Source: Gnetum montanum (taxonomy: Eukaryota; Streptophyta; Gnetopsida; Gnetales; Gnetaceae). From it: 40,643 nucleotides of DNA. A program made the position numbers and the translations under genes. The notes below the pieces were generated by a model. The model had not been told where the DNA came from. It ran no database searches and was given only the letters and a program-made list of their open reading frames with translations. Location: the NCBI GenBank assembly GCA_015680685.1, contig MNCI01004800.1, positions 1 through 40,643 on the forward strand, in the 5' to 3' direction. Shown here in pieces: positions 11,183 through 23,349 of this stretch (position 1 is its first letter; the number at the start of each line of letters is the position of its first letter).

Positions 11183-11445
11183 TATGTATGCTAAAGGTTT
11201 CATATGCTATGTATGCTAAAGCTTTCATATCATGTGTATGCTAAAGATTTTGTATGCTATGTATGTTAAAGCTTTCATATGCTAGGTACTTAAAGCTTCG
11301 TATGCTAAATCTTTCATTTGCAGTGTGTAGGTTGAAGCTTTCATTTTCTTTGTACACTAAAGCTTTAGTATGTAGTTTAGTTAAGGCTTTGTATGTTGAA
11401 GCTTTCATTTGCTTCATATGATAAAGCTTTTTTATGCTAAGACTA
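11183..11445. repeat. Imperfect short tandem array (TATGCTAAAGCTTTCAT type)
   Basis: About ten imperfect copies of a ~25-bp unit built on TATGCTAAAGCTTTCATATG occupy this stretch, decaying towards the right into ATACTA/ATACATT variants up to about 11530. It lies just upstream of the 5' ORF of copy A, in the expected leader or LTR region of that element. Confidence 0.8.
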
Positions 11446-11599
11446 CTTCATATACTATGATTACTTGCATCATACACTAGGATTATCTCATAAGCTAAGA
11501 TTTTCATACATTGAGTAGTCTCATATGCTAAGCCTTCTAGCTTACTACTTAGTTTAATACTTTGTTCATGCTTTTTCACCACTCTACCATATTACCACT

Positions 11600-11990
11600 T
11601 AACATCACCTACATAACCCCTAAACAAGATGGAGTTTGCATCTATGATCCAAAAGACCCAACAATCATAGAGCACTGGGAATCACTTAGGAAGAGGGGCA
11701 GGAAACTAGATTTTGTAGTTATAAATGAGGAACTCTTTAACTTTCTCTATCCAAAATTTAGACTAGCTTCCTTATATCATGATTTGAGTCTAATGCTAAG
11801 TGTTAATTTGAAATTATACACTGGGATGGAAAAGAATACATCCCCTCACCTTATGATAAAATCTCTTTGATGATGTTCTATGCACACATGTTAACTTAAC
11901 TAATAGACATAAATGAGTGGAGTGAAAGATTAGTTTGGATAAGAATTAGAAGAAGGAAAATGAGTTTAAGGTGGAACAAGAGCTAGACAC
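11600..11990 (+). pseudogene. 5' ORF of Tat/Ogre-like element, copy A
   Basis: The frame carries CIYDPKDPTIIEHWESLRKR and FVVINEELFNFLYPKFRLAS. After a frameshift near 11800 it continues IHWDGKEYIPSPYDKISLMMFYAHML and RLVWIRIRRRK. It aligns with copies B (about 21486-21860) and C (5588-5854, minus). It lies ~600 bp upstream of the gag core of the same element. It is either the gag N-terminal domain or a separate ORF1 as described for Ogre elements; the frameshifts do not let me decide. Confidence 0.65.
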
Positions 11991-12459
11991 CTTTATTAGA
12001 AGCCTCTTCCAACAATTAGCTTCCCAGAAAACTATTCCTAGATCCTCATCTCTCATATGATCTATGAAACAAGTTCTTAAATCATCTTATTGTCCTATCC
12101 ATCCCATCATATTTGGGCCAATGCCTATCATTATTTCCCACCAAGCTCAACCTATCACCCAACCCACCTTCTTATTTTTGTTAATGTTCTTCACTAGACA
12201 ACCTTGCTCCACACGACTATCACCTATGCTATCTACCACATTCCATCCTTTCTCAATTCCAGTGGGTCCTTCCATGAGACCCCAAGCTATGCAAGCCTCT
12301 TATATTTTTTTCATCCCCATTATCCCTCAAATTTTAACATAGACATTCTTCTTGTTTTTTAACCCTCCACTATGATCGTCCAACCTTTTCCATCATTACT
12401 AGTATTCATTGTCTTGCCAATGTCCTTCACAACCATATACATAAACACCACAACCCATG

Positions 12460-14140
12460 GAAATGCCCCAAGGTCTAGATCAAGCCATCCAGATGATCTA
12501 GGACCTTATTAAAGAGCTACAAAATCTCAAAGCCTCTACTACTTAGATAGTTAAGATAATGCACTTCAACCAAGATGATTCCATTAATCCTATCATCTCC
12601 CAAATAACTCTTCCCATGATCATTTGCATCTTCCACTTTACCAAATACAATGACAAGGCTAATCGCAACTCACACATTATTACCTTCCATTCTGAGTGCT
12701 TGTTGTTATAATCTTGACCTCATATTGTTATGTGTGTCTTCCCTATGTCCCTCTTTGGGAAAGCTTTGTATTGGTATTATGATTAATTAGGGGTTCTATT
12801 GCCTCCCTAGAAGACTTAATTTCATAATTTGTAAACCACTTCAAATACAATTTAAAACCTAACACCACACTAGACCATATTATAAAGATCAAACAGGAGC
12901 CTTTCAAACCTATATAGAAGTTCATAGAAAGATGGAATGCTCCCCATAATGAGATTCCTAAATCTATAGTTGAGATCCATCTACTAGCCATTTTCAAGGA
13001 CATAGTTAATGATTTTATTAAGTCCAAGTTATACTATCTAGATCCATGGTCACTTAGCCAAGAGTTTTCCCAAACTAAAAATATAGAGGATGTTGTGGAG
13101 GCTAGCAATGGCCTAGCATACATAGCGTACAAGAACTAACATATGAGAAGGGATAAGGGAAAGTAAAATCATGTAGCCATAGCCACTCTAGCCAAAGAAA
13201 TCAAAACTATGCAAGGGCAAAAAAAAAAAAAAATCGAAGACCCCTACTACCAATACTCAACCCTTAATGTTTAGGACCTCTACATCTAACCAATTTAGGC
13301 CTAACTTCAAGAGGAAGGATTGGTTCAAGTATACAATTTTCCCTTGAAATTATCTGAGCTTCTTGACCAGTTGCTCAAAAGTAGTCATATCTAGTATAAG
13401 AGAATGAGTGAGAATTCCCATAAGAGGCATGACCATCTATGTGAGATTACTAAGGATCCCACTATAGCAACCAAGTACAATCCAATGGTGCCAACATATT
13501 TCAAACTAGATTGATTCTACCACTATCATCAATTTCCCAATCATGATATTGATTTTTACTTGGCCTTAAAGGATGACTTGCAAAATATGATAGATAATGG
13601 AGAGTTAGTATTTGAAACTTCCAAACCTATTAGGCCCTAGAACCAACACATGTAGGTATACAAGGATCCCTTAATCGCTAATAATGATTCCTATACAATA
13701 GCCACATTCAATGTTACCAACAATCGTAAACCTACAAGGGAGCTATTTGTGATTCGAATGCCTCCTCGTGATGAAAGGACTTCAACTTTGTCAAATTTAA
13801 GAACTGCTTTTGACATAAGGATATCATCATTAGCACCTCCCAAAGAACCATTTTTTATTAGTGTCCCCTCCTACCAATATTAAGCCCACAACTCAAGATG
13901 ACCAACATCGTTTGATGGTGGCTTATGCCTTAACCTCCTCACAATCGAATAACAAGAAGTCACCAACAAAACAACATAAGAAGCCAACTCATAAGCCAAA
14001 AGCTAAGGATAATGAGAAACCAAAAGTGTGGAATGAAGTAGGTCCATCAAAGCCTACATCTATTTCAGGCTTACCAATGAGCTTTGATGCTCAAGCTACT
14101 TCAACAAGTCAACCTAAGGGGGAAAACAAACAATAGAAAA
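12460..14140 (+). pseudogene. Gag of Tat/Ogre-like element, copy A
   Basis: Decayed gag with many stops and frameshifts. Recognisable order: FTKYNDKANRNSHIITFHSECLL (about 12638-12706); SLFGKALYWYYD (about 12750-12785), the usual GxAxxWY gag block; FVNHFKYN; HLLAIFKDIVNDFIKSKLYYL; then PNHDIDFYLALKDDLQNMIDNGELVFE (about 13530-13620), which matches the Tat/Ogre gag C-terminal HxTxxCxxLKxxIQxLIxxG block with its metal ligands lost. The end is a basic Lys/Pro/Thr/Ser-rich tail (13861-14136). The equivalent blocks of copy B are at 29560-30620. Confidence 0.75.
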
Positions 14141-14559
14141 AAGGAAAGGGGCCTAAACCACAAATGCTAAAACATAAGGTGAAAATCTTGGGTAGAATGG
14201 ATAAAGTTAAAAGTAAAAAGAATTAAAAAATAATGAATAATGACAAAGACTTTCTCACTACCATGGAGTAGGTCAAGCTCTCGCTTAAATAGAAGAACAC
14301 CTCATTGAGCTTATATGACTTAGTTATGACCTCTTGTGCTCACTATGAAGCCTTAGTTCATATGCTAACTTCTATTCCTATCAATGAGGATATCCTAGCC
14401 AACCAAGAATCTATCCATGTGGTAATAGTGACATCCTTTCCTAAGGAAGAAATGAAGTCAAAAACTTTAATATTTTAGAACAATGAGGTAAAGATCAACA
14501 CAGAAAGCAGGGAAGTGTCAAGAGCTCCCTTGTTTATGATAATAAGAGTTGGCTAGTAT

Positions 14560-14996
14560 AAGGTACACAAGGTACATGTGAAAGATGGGACAACTACTAA
14601 TGTTATCCCCTTTCCTATTGTAGAACACTTAGACTTGACCAAATACATTCAAAGCACCTTCACCTTAGTGCTTAAATTGTTCAATGGGTCACATGTAGAG
14701 GTGAGAGGATCAATTTTGTTGAATTTCGTAGCTAGGGACAATTCCCCACATCAACTGATTTCCTTGTGATGGAAGAGACATCAAGACTCAACCCAATCTT
14801 AGGGAAACCATGGTTAGCCAAACTACAAGCTGTCTCTTCCCTAATCCATCAAGAAATTCATTTGCCTTATGAGGGAGGTGAGATTGTTATCCATAGGGAT
14901 AACATGGCTCTCTTGTCTATCAATAACGTTGATGTAGAGCAAGAATCTAAGGTGGTGTTTCAAGAAGAAGCTCTCATAACCCAAAACATAGCTTAG
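14560..14996 (+). pseudogene. Retroviral-type aspartic protease of copy A
   Basis: YKVHVKDGTTTNVIPFPIVEHLDL (from about 14560) corresponds to the protease active-site region of Tat elements (typically VxVDGGAxxNVL). Here the catalytic Asp-Gly pair is read as KDG. A frameshift near 14770 leads into LNPILGKPWLAKLQAVSS, LIHQEIHLPYEGGEIVIHRDN, the highly typical ILGRPWL...VPSSxHQxLKFPxxGxxxxxxGD block of this lineage. It cannot be functional because of the frameshift and flanking stops. Confidence 0.8.
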
Positions 14997-15600
14997 AAAT
15001 CCAATGAAATTGACCAAGTCAAAAACAATAGAATTGTGGGATGAACTCCCATTTAGCATACTAAGCAAGGGGAATGGGGAGTATGAAATTGTGCAACAAA
15101 GGTGTTATGCATTTCCTAATCTCTTGAAGGTTAGAAAGCACTTGCATGATTGAATACTCTCCCTGCCTTCTTAACCATTGTACCTTATGATGCACCCTTT
15201 AATCTGTAGCCTTGTCTTCAACTTTTACATTTTTACATTGTATATAGGGTCTTTATGTTCATGTCTAGTTTATAATTTCATGCCTATCTCCTTTGCCTTT
15301 ACGTAAAATCATAAAACATCATAAAAACAGAAAACCTAAAATGTACAAAAATATATACAGAACCTGATGACTAAAAATGATAAACGATAAGAAACAGCAA
15401 TGATGAGAAATAGTAAAATAATAAACTGAAGACAACAATATAGCCATAAAACACAATACAGTATTTTTGACATACAAAGTTAAGAACATCAATTTTTTCT
15501 GCATAGTTGGTACTGTTGGCAAAGAAACATGTCCAGGTGTTTTCTTTGACACACCTCTTAAAAGCACAAGCTAAAAGTTTCCGGCAGATTGACACATGAA
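14997..15600. other. End of copy A; no gene seen
   Basis: After the protease the plus strand keeps a short retroelement-like tail (ELWDELPFSILSKGNGEYEIVQ, about 15030-15100) and then becomes AT-rich without coding signal. RT, RNase H and integrase of copy A are absent. The gene-fragment cluster starts soon after, so copy A is truncated here. Confidence 0.5.
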
Positions 15601-15639
15601 ATTAATAAATCTCAAGCAAGCCACAAAATCTCAAGCAAG

Positions 15640-16235
15640 CCACATTCATTGATTGTTAAGATTTCTTGCCACAATTTCAGAAAGTAGTTCATTCTAAGTA
15701 TCCATAGGAACAGGCATGCACCTATGCACACAATCTTGAGGTATGATCCATCTCGCCTTCTTTTTGTAATTTTATTCGGATCAGGACTTCTGTAAGGTCC
15801 AGGATGCCCATTTGCCTGGTAGTGACGAAAAGAAGTTAGGTTTAACAATAACATTTTCACGCCAGGTTTAACAATAACATTTTCACGCCATTGTTTAGTT
15901 CTTTCCTAGCTTCTTTGACCGATTTTAGTTGCCGTGACATCATATCAGTGAAGCAATTGATTACCAAATTAGCATCTGTATATGGTGAAGTTTGACGCGT
16001 GCAGGAACCTCCGGTATTCCAAGCTCCAACTTCGTAATAATCTGGAGAATATGTCCACAGGATTGTCAGCAACTTGTAATTTGGCTTTCAACACCATGTT
16101 CATTGCTGCAGTTCCACATTATCCATAGTTGTTTTTGGCCTTTTTCCGACGATAGTTGGTCACCAACAATATTATCCTTGTATGTGAAAACTGAAAACGG
16201 ACTTTCATACCGATATCGAAAAGACTGCAGAACTT
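15640..16235 (-). pseudogene. TBL-family (PC-esterase/SGNH) O-acetyltransferase fragment
   Basis: Minus-strand blocks in order: YSPDYYEVGAWNTGGSCTRQ (about 16000-16060); DMMSRQLKSVKEA; VKMLLLNLTSFRHYQANGHPGPYRSPDPNK (about 15780-15860); PQDCVHRCMPVPMDT-stop-NELL (about 15690-15745). These match the C-terminal half of plant trichome-birefringence-like cell-wall polysaccharide O-acetyltransferases, including the DxxH catalytic motif (DCVH kept, the following Trp changed). It is intronless and has several frame changes. A stop replaces the Trp of DTWNE, and a 26-bp tandem duplication (15839-15890) repeats the VKMLLLNL coding segment. The N-terminal half (TBL domain with the GDS motif) was not found. 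Golgi location is known for the family, not seen here. Confidence 0.8.
15839..15890. repeat. Perfect 26-bp tandem duplication
   Basis: GGTTTAACAATAACATTTTC plus ACGCCA occurs twice back to back (15839-15864, 15865-15890) inside the TBL pseudogene. It adds 26 bases and shifts the frame. The two copies are identical, so the duplication is more recent than most of the decay. Confidence 0.97.
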
Positions 16236-16239
16236 AAGC

Positions 16240-16661
16240 TTGGGCGGTGCCACCTCTGCGCTCGTCATGGAATCTGCCCAAAGCCTCAGCGAACACCGTG
16301 GGATGTTTCACTATTTGCTTCAACATTTGACGGACCAGCAGCGACGGCTACAGTGGCAGAGGAGGAAGGTCCAGATTTGGGAGTAGCAGAAGTTGAAACG
16401 CCAGCCACTGGCAGAATACCTGCAAAACAAGAAGATGGAATAACAACTGGGCTACCAGACCAAGACCCAGACCCATGATTTGCTGCTGCAAGCAGACGTG
16501 AACCCAAAACCTTGTGGAACGGAACAGATGAATTTTGGCCTGAATCCGAAATCTGGGCTGACAAAGGAACCTCTCCAGTTCTTTGGGAAGCGATTGTAGA
16601 AATTGCAGGGCGAGGCAGATGATAAGCCCATACCAGGAGCCGGGAGAAAGGAAATACCCAA
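16240..16661 (-). other. Unassigned stretch between OTC and TBL fragments
   Basis: Two overlapping minus ORFs (16286-16564, Ser/Ala/Gly-rich; 16452-16661, rich in Phe, Gly and Trp). I recognise neither. GC content is higher than in the flanking repeats, so it could be part of another captured transcript, for example a 5' region of the TBL gene or a separate exon. No function is assigned. Confidence 0.35.
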
Positions 16662-16672
16662 TAAAAAGATTA

Positions 16673-17773
<1,101 letters not shown>

Positions 17774-17882
17774 TTAATAGCGGGAAATTGATCCAAAGTA
17801 ACAACAAGAAACAACTCATCCAAAGTAGGAAGTTGCGTAAAACAAAATTAGATGGAATTGGCCGCTACGCTGATCTTTTTGG

Positions 17883-18462
17883 GTTTAAAATAAAACTTTC
17901 CAAAATTTATTTGGAAGCCAAGAGTACGCTGCCAATGAAAGTTTTTAAAATAAAAACATTTCAAAATTTATTTGGAATGCAAGAGTGCGGCCAAACTAAG
18001 GTCTTCTAGACCAAAACTTTTCAAAATTTATTTGGAAGCCGAGAGCCCTGTTACGCCGAGTTTCTGTGAGAACTTGCAGAGTCTCAGGTCTTTTATGGCT
18101 GGGCAAGTAACTCGTGACTCACCAGCCGCGTCAGAAATCTATATATTTTAAAAGGATTAAAAGAGTAAAAATTCAAGTCGTGACTCATCAGCCGGTCAGA
18201 AATTTGTATATTTTAAAAGGATTAAAAGAGTAAAAATTCAAATTTCTACGAATTTTTTACTATTCTGCGAGTCTACCCCCACTAAATGGCCGAGTGTATT
18301 TTGGCGAACGCTGGCCGAAAATACGCTGTCATAGCTTACAAACAAACATTTTTAAAATAAGACTTGCCAAATTCTATTTGGAAGCCAAGGTACCCTGCCA
18401 TAGTATACAAACAAGCGTTTTCAAAATAAAAACTTTCCAAAATTTTTTTGGAACCTAAGATA
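17883..18462. repeat. AT-rich ~60-bp imperfect repeats, two blocks
   Basis: At least five copies of a unit containing CAAAATTTATTTGGAAGCC preceded by an AAAATAAAA tract: about 17884, 17944 and 18010 in a first block, and about 18350 and 18418 in a second. Flanking words such as ACGCTGCCA and ATACAAACAAGC also repeat. The blocks lie between the OTC and EF-1alpha fragments. No coding signal. Confidence 0.85.
18112..18241. repeat. 66-bp tandem duplication
   Basis: Unit 1 is 18112-18177 and unit 2 is 18178-18241. Each starts TCGTGACTCA and ends AAGAGTAAAAATTCAA, with only a few differences between them. It sits between the two blocks of the 60-bp repeat. Confidence 0.95.
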
Positions 18463-18910
18463 GTCCAAACCATCGTCTATTCTGGGTCTCAGCAAACTTG
18501 ACAGCTATGTGGGATGTGTGGGAGTCAAGCACAGGAGCATAACCATTTCCTATGTGGCCACGGTGGTTCATGATGATAACCTGGTAAGTAGAGCTGGCTG
18601 CCTCCTTGGCGGGGTCATTCTGGGGTTCGGATCTAACGTAACCTCTCTTGAGATCCTTCACTGGAACGTTCTTAACGTTGAATCTGATATTGTCACCATG
18701 AAGAGCCTCTGCAGAGCTTCACGATGCATTTCCACCGACTTAACTTCAGTGCTCAGCCCAGTGGGTCCAAAACTGACAACCATTCCAGGCTTCAAGGTAC
18801 CAGTTACTTTCAACACGTCCCACCGGCGAGTTCCAATACCTCCAATCTTGTACACATCCTGAGGTAGGTCCTGAAGTACAGGGCACAGTGCCAATCTTGT
18901 ACCAGTTTCA
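18455..18910 (-). pseudogene. EF1A: EF-1alpha pseudogene, middle/C-terminal fragment
   Basis: Minus frames give [13 protein letters not shown] (about 18840-18880), then [82 protein letters not shown]. This is domain II into domain III of translation elongation factor 1-alpha, broken by frameshifts near 18700 and 18840. Next to its upstream end, CAAGATTGGCACTGTGCC (about 18880-18900) looks like a second, displaced copy of the KIGTVP codons, so the junction is scrambled. It is intronless. The N-terminal part lies ~600 bp away (19510-19652). Confidence 0.92.
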
Positions 18911-19509
18911 ACTTAAAATATTGTTTGCTATGTAGATTCGATTCGGAAAATCAGGAGAATTTGGTTCAGGATTGCTCTGGTTACTCTGGTTTGTCGTGTG
19001 ACATAGCTGCTTCGTGAGAATATCTGACTGCGGTCCACTTTCTAGTTTCTATAACTTTGGTGTTTGGTTTCGGAGAATATCGTAACATTTCGTTGGCCTT
19101 TAATCAATCCTGCGAAGAGTTGCATGCTTTGATTCGCCAAAATGCACCGGGCCTGTCCAACAACACGTTAATTTCTTCCAGCGAGACGGAGACATACATC
19201 AGCAGCATCTAATTAACATGGAAGCCCAGAACCTGAGAGTTTCTTATGAAAGAGATGACAATCTGCATGCCTCAAGTTTTGCGAGGTCGTCAGCAAATTA
19301 TAATGTTAATCCCCATCCACCTCTGCTACCTGTACACGATTTCCACCCTCCGTCAACATTTCATTCTTTTCCCAAGTCACTTGCATATCCGTATCAGACT
19401 GCTTTCCCAGGCATGCCTCAAGAACATACTGGACGTTCATCTTTGTCAAGACAACTCTACGTTTCCACTACAGTGCCAAATAATCATTGAATTGCTTGTT
19501 TCATGAATG
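18911..19509 (+). other. Insert splitting the EF-1alpha fragments; unidentified ORF on plus strand
   Basis: This replaces EF-1alpha codons from just after KYYCTV to just before [11 protein letters not shown]. On plus an open frame runs from about 19135 (PKCTGPVQQHVNFFQRDGD, IHQQHL) through the ATG at 19218 (MEAQNLRVSYERDDNLH) to the stop at 19490. It is rich in Pro, His and Ser (NPHPPLLPVHDFHPPS). GC content and codon usage look gene-like compared with the flanking repeats. I do not recognise the family; it may be another captured exon, in the opposite direction to its neighbours. 18911-19130 looks like untranslated sequence. Confidence 0.45.
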
Positions 19510-19652
19510 AAATGCCAGACGTGCTAAGCATCGTATCAACGGTGCAGTAGTACTTGTTGGTTTCGAATTCCAGAGAGCAATGTGGATGGTAATACCACGT
19601 TCATGCTCAGCCTTTACCTTGTCAAGCACCCAAGCGTACTTGAATGACCTCC
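19510..19652 (-). pseudogene. EF1A: EF-1alpha pseudogene, N-terminal GTPase fragment
   Basis: The minus strand reads [27 protein letters not shown], then after a one-base frame change [10 protein letters not shown]. This is the switch region of the EF-1alpha GTP-binding domain; the family has ERGITIDIALWKFET. Homology stops abruptly upstream at the AGG of RSFKYAW (19652) and downstream just before the DAPGH motif. Same strand as the larger EF-1alpha piece and in the right relative order, so a single EF-1alpha copy was probably broken by a rearrangement. Confidence 0.9.
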
Positions 19653-21449
19653 TAGGAATTTGTTTCTTTCCTACAAACAAGTTAAGCGTCTTTCATAATA
19701 CCCTAATACTGCTCATGCATCCTTCTGGACTCTTGGGAAGTGATGGAGTGGAAGAGGTGGCCTTGCAAATTGTTATTTTGTTCAAACTTCACCGTTACAG
19801 ATATGTGCATTTCAACTTAAAAGTTTTTGCATACCTTAAACAATAAGGCTTACTATTGTAATTAAAAGCAGTTATAATGTGGGATTCTGGAACTGATGGT
19901 CCACGATTGTATGATTTTGACCTTCAACCATGTACCTCTGCAACTGTCAACCTGAGATAATATTTGATGAAAAGAGACCAAATTTGTTGATTTCAAATTA
20001 GAAGAATCATGAAGCTTTCAAATTTTCATTTATGTAATTTATTGGTAATTCTAAATAGGAGATCAAGCATGAGAATAGCCCTGTAACTGGTTTCAGAAAG
20101 TTATTTTATGGTCTTTTCTTTACTTCAAAATTCCCCTGAATGTAACCTCAACGTGGAATGTAAGGCTTCCGACATAAACCTTGTCCAGCATATTCTTGTT
20201 CATAGTGTGTTTTGTAAAATATGCTGGGAAACATGCTACAAAAGTCAACGCGGAAGACAACAAGATTCTTGATCACATCTATGACTTTTCCAAATTACCA
20301 CAACATGAAAACAACATACTTTGACATATATAATGCACATCTGGCACTTAAAAAGGGGACTTTTAATATACTTAGGCAAGTTCCCAATAGCGAGAGTAGA
20401 TAATAGTGTTAATTAATGATGATAATTCTTAACTCTAATCCATAGCAAACCTATAACCTAAAGCAGCCTCTCCCCAAAGGAGGATCTTGAAGCAAACCTT
20501 CCTTACAAGAGCATCTTAAGGCATGCCAACAAGCTTCATATGTGGAATAATTCTTTTACCATTTTCAAGAATAGATTCATCCTAGAGAGAGCTAGCATCT
20601 AAAAGAAATTTTATAATCAAAGTAACCCTAAACCTTCCTCCTCATGTGCCCCTCCCCCATAACCAAACATCTAGCATTTCTTGGACTCTTATGCCTATAT
20701 TTGTATTCTTTAAATACTTGTGCATGATTTAATGCAAGGTTTCAATATTTTCAATTACCATTGTTTCTCTTTACATTTTATCATTTCTTATCAAAGATTT
20801 GCCAAATCTACAAATCTGTTATGTTTACACTTGTTTTTTTCATTTTTACATGCATTGCATTTATTACCAATCTATAAGTTCTTAGGTGATTAAATTTCCT
20901 ACAAGACCATCTAAGGTACCCTAAATCTATCTTACGCTCGTATAGGTCTAAGATAAAAATTATCCTTGTAGTAGAGATCTTCAGTTTTCTGACATTCAAA
21001 TTTTTCCATCACTATAATTTTTGATGCTAAAAGAAGGATCCTTATCATTTTCCTACACTATTATTGTATTGACTACCATTTAGCATAAATTTTATGACCT
21101 TTGTCTTTTCTATTTTGACCTTATTTTTATGCCTATTCTATGTGTATGATACTCTATCCATAATTGATGACATATAGTGTAAATTTAATTATGCTTTTCT
21201 ACTCTCTTATTGAGGGCTCTTAATCCACACTATTGGTCCTTTTGTTGAAAGTCCAATGTTTTACTATATTTCTATAGTCCCTAAAGATTAGGTTGCAAAA
21301 AATGCATCATCTAAATTATTCTACATTACCTATGCTCTGATAATTACACTATCATAATTACATCACAATACATATCTAATGTAGCCTTCCCTATTTATCT
21401 TATATGCTATCACTTGTTTATGTCGCAACCTTTGGCTGTTGACTAGTTT
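19653..21449. other. No gene recognised; transition into copy B
   Basis: 19653-20400 has moderate complexity without recognisable protein similarity; a 60-codon ORF at 20221-20403 has no known motif. From about 20450 the sequence becomes AT-rich retroelement leader-type DNA. No LTR ends could be defined upstream of copy B. Confidence 0.4.
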
Positions 21450-21485
21450 ATGACTTATTCCTCTTTTGTTTTTTCATACACTATC

Positions 21486-22418
21486 ATGGTAAGTGAAGAA
21501 ATCTTCACTTGCATTTATGATTCTAAAAACCTTACCATTGTGGAATGTCGCAACTCCCTTAGGAATTTGGACCAAGATCCTTCCTTTACAAACATCACCA
21601 AAGACTTATACATTTCCATTTATGATAAAATATACATTGGTGTACGTATCACATGTAAAGAGCTATACTCTAAATTCCAATATGATGTAATTCATAGAAA
21701 TGGCAATGACTACAATTCTTCTCCATATGATAAAATTAACCTCATATAGTTTTATGTTAACATGTTAGTCCAACTAGTTGATGCCAACGAGGAAGTCATA
21801 GCTTATGAAGATAGAGTTTAGGAATAGATTCAAAATGATCTAACAAATTTGAGTAGTTTCTTCAAAGTTGACCCACAGAAAGAAGAGTCTCTAGAAGACA
21901 CAACCTCTATTGCTTTTACAATCAACTTATCCCAAACTACTGTAGTCATCCCTCAAGTACCTTTGACCTTACTTATTGTTTAATATATATCACATGTGAA
22001 TTCTATTTTTATTACTATACTCTTATTTCTCATGTGATAACTATGTCCATAGTATGTCTTATTTCTCATGTGAGAACTATGTCCTAGCCCCATTCACCCT
22101 ATCAAAATATGTTTTCCCTTTCCATGCATCAACCTTTTACAACCATTGGTGCTACATCTTCACAATCATACACTCACTTGAAGACTATTTTCATTATTTA
22201 ATACTCCCTTCACTATGCCTATGCATCCCATACCACTAGCACCTTACCCATCCATGTAAAGATTTCCTATTCAATCCATTTTGGTTTTCATCCAACCCAC
22301 TATGATGCCTCAAGTTCTAGACCAAGGTTTTTAGATGATTCATGATCTATTTGCAGAACTGCAGAAACTTAAGACTAGCACATCTCAAGCCATAGAAATA
22401 ATGGATTTCTACCAAAAT
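21486..22418 (+). pseudogene. 5' ORF and start of gag, Tat/Ogre-like element copy B (left part)
   Basis: ICTCIYDSKNLTIVECRNSLR-like sequence, then ELYSKFQYDVIHRNGNDYNSSPYDKINLI (about 21655-21745) matches copies A and C. Downstream, text equivalent to the copy A segment just before gag is present (QVLDQGF near 22311, then LFAELQKL). The element is broken at 22418 by insertion of the complete LTR element; homology to copy A resumes at 29476. Several stops are present. Confidence 0.7.
22414..22418 (+). repeat. Target-site duplication AAAAT (left)
   Basis: AAAAT directly precedes the LTR start TGATGAG at 22419. An identical AAAAT follows the right LTR end at 29475. Five bases is the normal duplication length for Ty3-type integrases. 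Confidence 0.92.
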
Positions 22419-23193
22419 TGATGAGCTGCGATATTGTGTAAGTGATATCGTAGCCCACCGCAATATTCTATAAAGAAGAGGTGGCTTTCCTTGTTTTAGA
22501 CATCTAGGCTTAGTTAGCCAAACTATAGTAGCTTTACCATTCTAGAGTTAGAATAATTTCTATGTGCCCACAGTAATAGTCTTAAAGTGAATGGATCTTT
22601 ATTCAAGCAAATTGTACCTGAGCACACATTTTTGTACGGCAATAAAGATGAACTTTCTGATAAACCTTGCAGCATGTGGACTAAGCTAAATAGGATTTAA
22701 TTATTGTTAAATGTTTAAATGCTTTCCTAGATAATTAATCTCTCTCAACCCTTGACTCTCCTAGTTAAGTGCACTCAGTATGACCCCTTCAAGAACATGT
22801 GTAACGCTTGGTAACCCAGTAACGAATAGCATTTGGTAATCCCAACAGCGTTGCACTAGTTTAGGGTGTGTACAACAAGTGGGAATGGATATTGGTGCTA
22901 GGACAATGAGAACTTAGTTAGTGAATAGTTAATAAGAGTTAGTCACTTAGTTCTCTTCACCTTTCCCTTTTCGCATAGGACATTAAAAGATAAAAGATAT
23001 AAAAAATCACATACCTCAAACTTACTTAACCATACAACCGTGACAATACAAGTAAATTTGGGAAGACATTGATTAATTAACCTTAAGTGTTCCATTAAGG
23101 CGTGTAAGAACTTAATCCTTGGAGTTCAACCGGATCGCATGTGAGATGCTTGTATTCATATGGTTGAGTGTAGGGGTACCTCGCCAGTCATCA
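22419..23193 (+). repeat. 5' LTR
   Basis: It starts TGATGAGCTGCG and ends CGCCAGTCATCA. The TATA-like box CTATAAAGAAG is at 22468-22478. Just upstream, GCGATATTGTGTAAGTGATATC is a CpG-decayed form of the palindrome seen intact at 36756. It aligns over its full length with 28698-29475. Confidence 0.95.
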
Positions 23194-23194
23194 T

Positions 23195-23212
23195 TGGTGC
23201 TGTTGCCAGGGA
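23195..23212 (+). promoter_or_regulatory. Primer-binding site
   Basis: TGGTGCTGTTGCCAGGGA begins two bases after the 5' LTR. It closely resembles the TGGCGCCGTTGCCGGGGA-type PBS of plant Tat/Athila elements. Confidence 0.85.
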
Positions 23213-23349
23213 CATAGTTGTTTGTGCACTACATAGAACATAGAAAATCATCCACATCGTTGGGACGCTAGAACAAACCCTTAGGGTTGATCAAAATAAA
23301 AATAAGATAATGGTAAATAGCACACCGAAAAAGACAAAAATGTCTTCTT

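Noticed and set aside
11183-11530. CRISPR-like array
   Set aside because: Plant retroelement context, degenerate units and no regular spacers.
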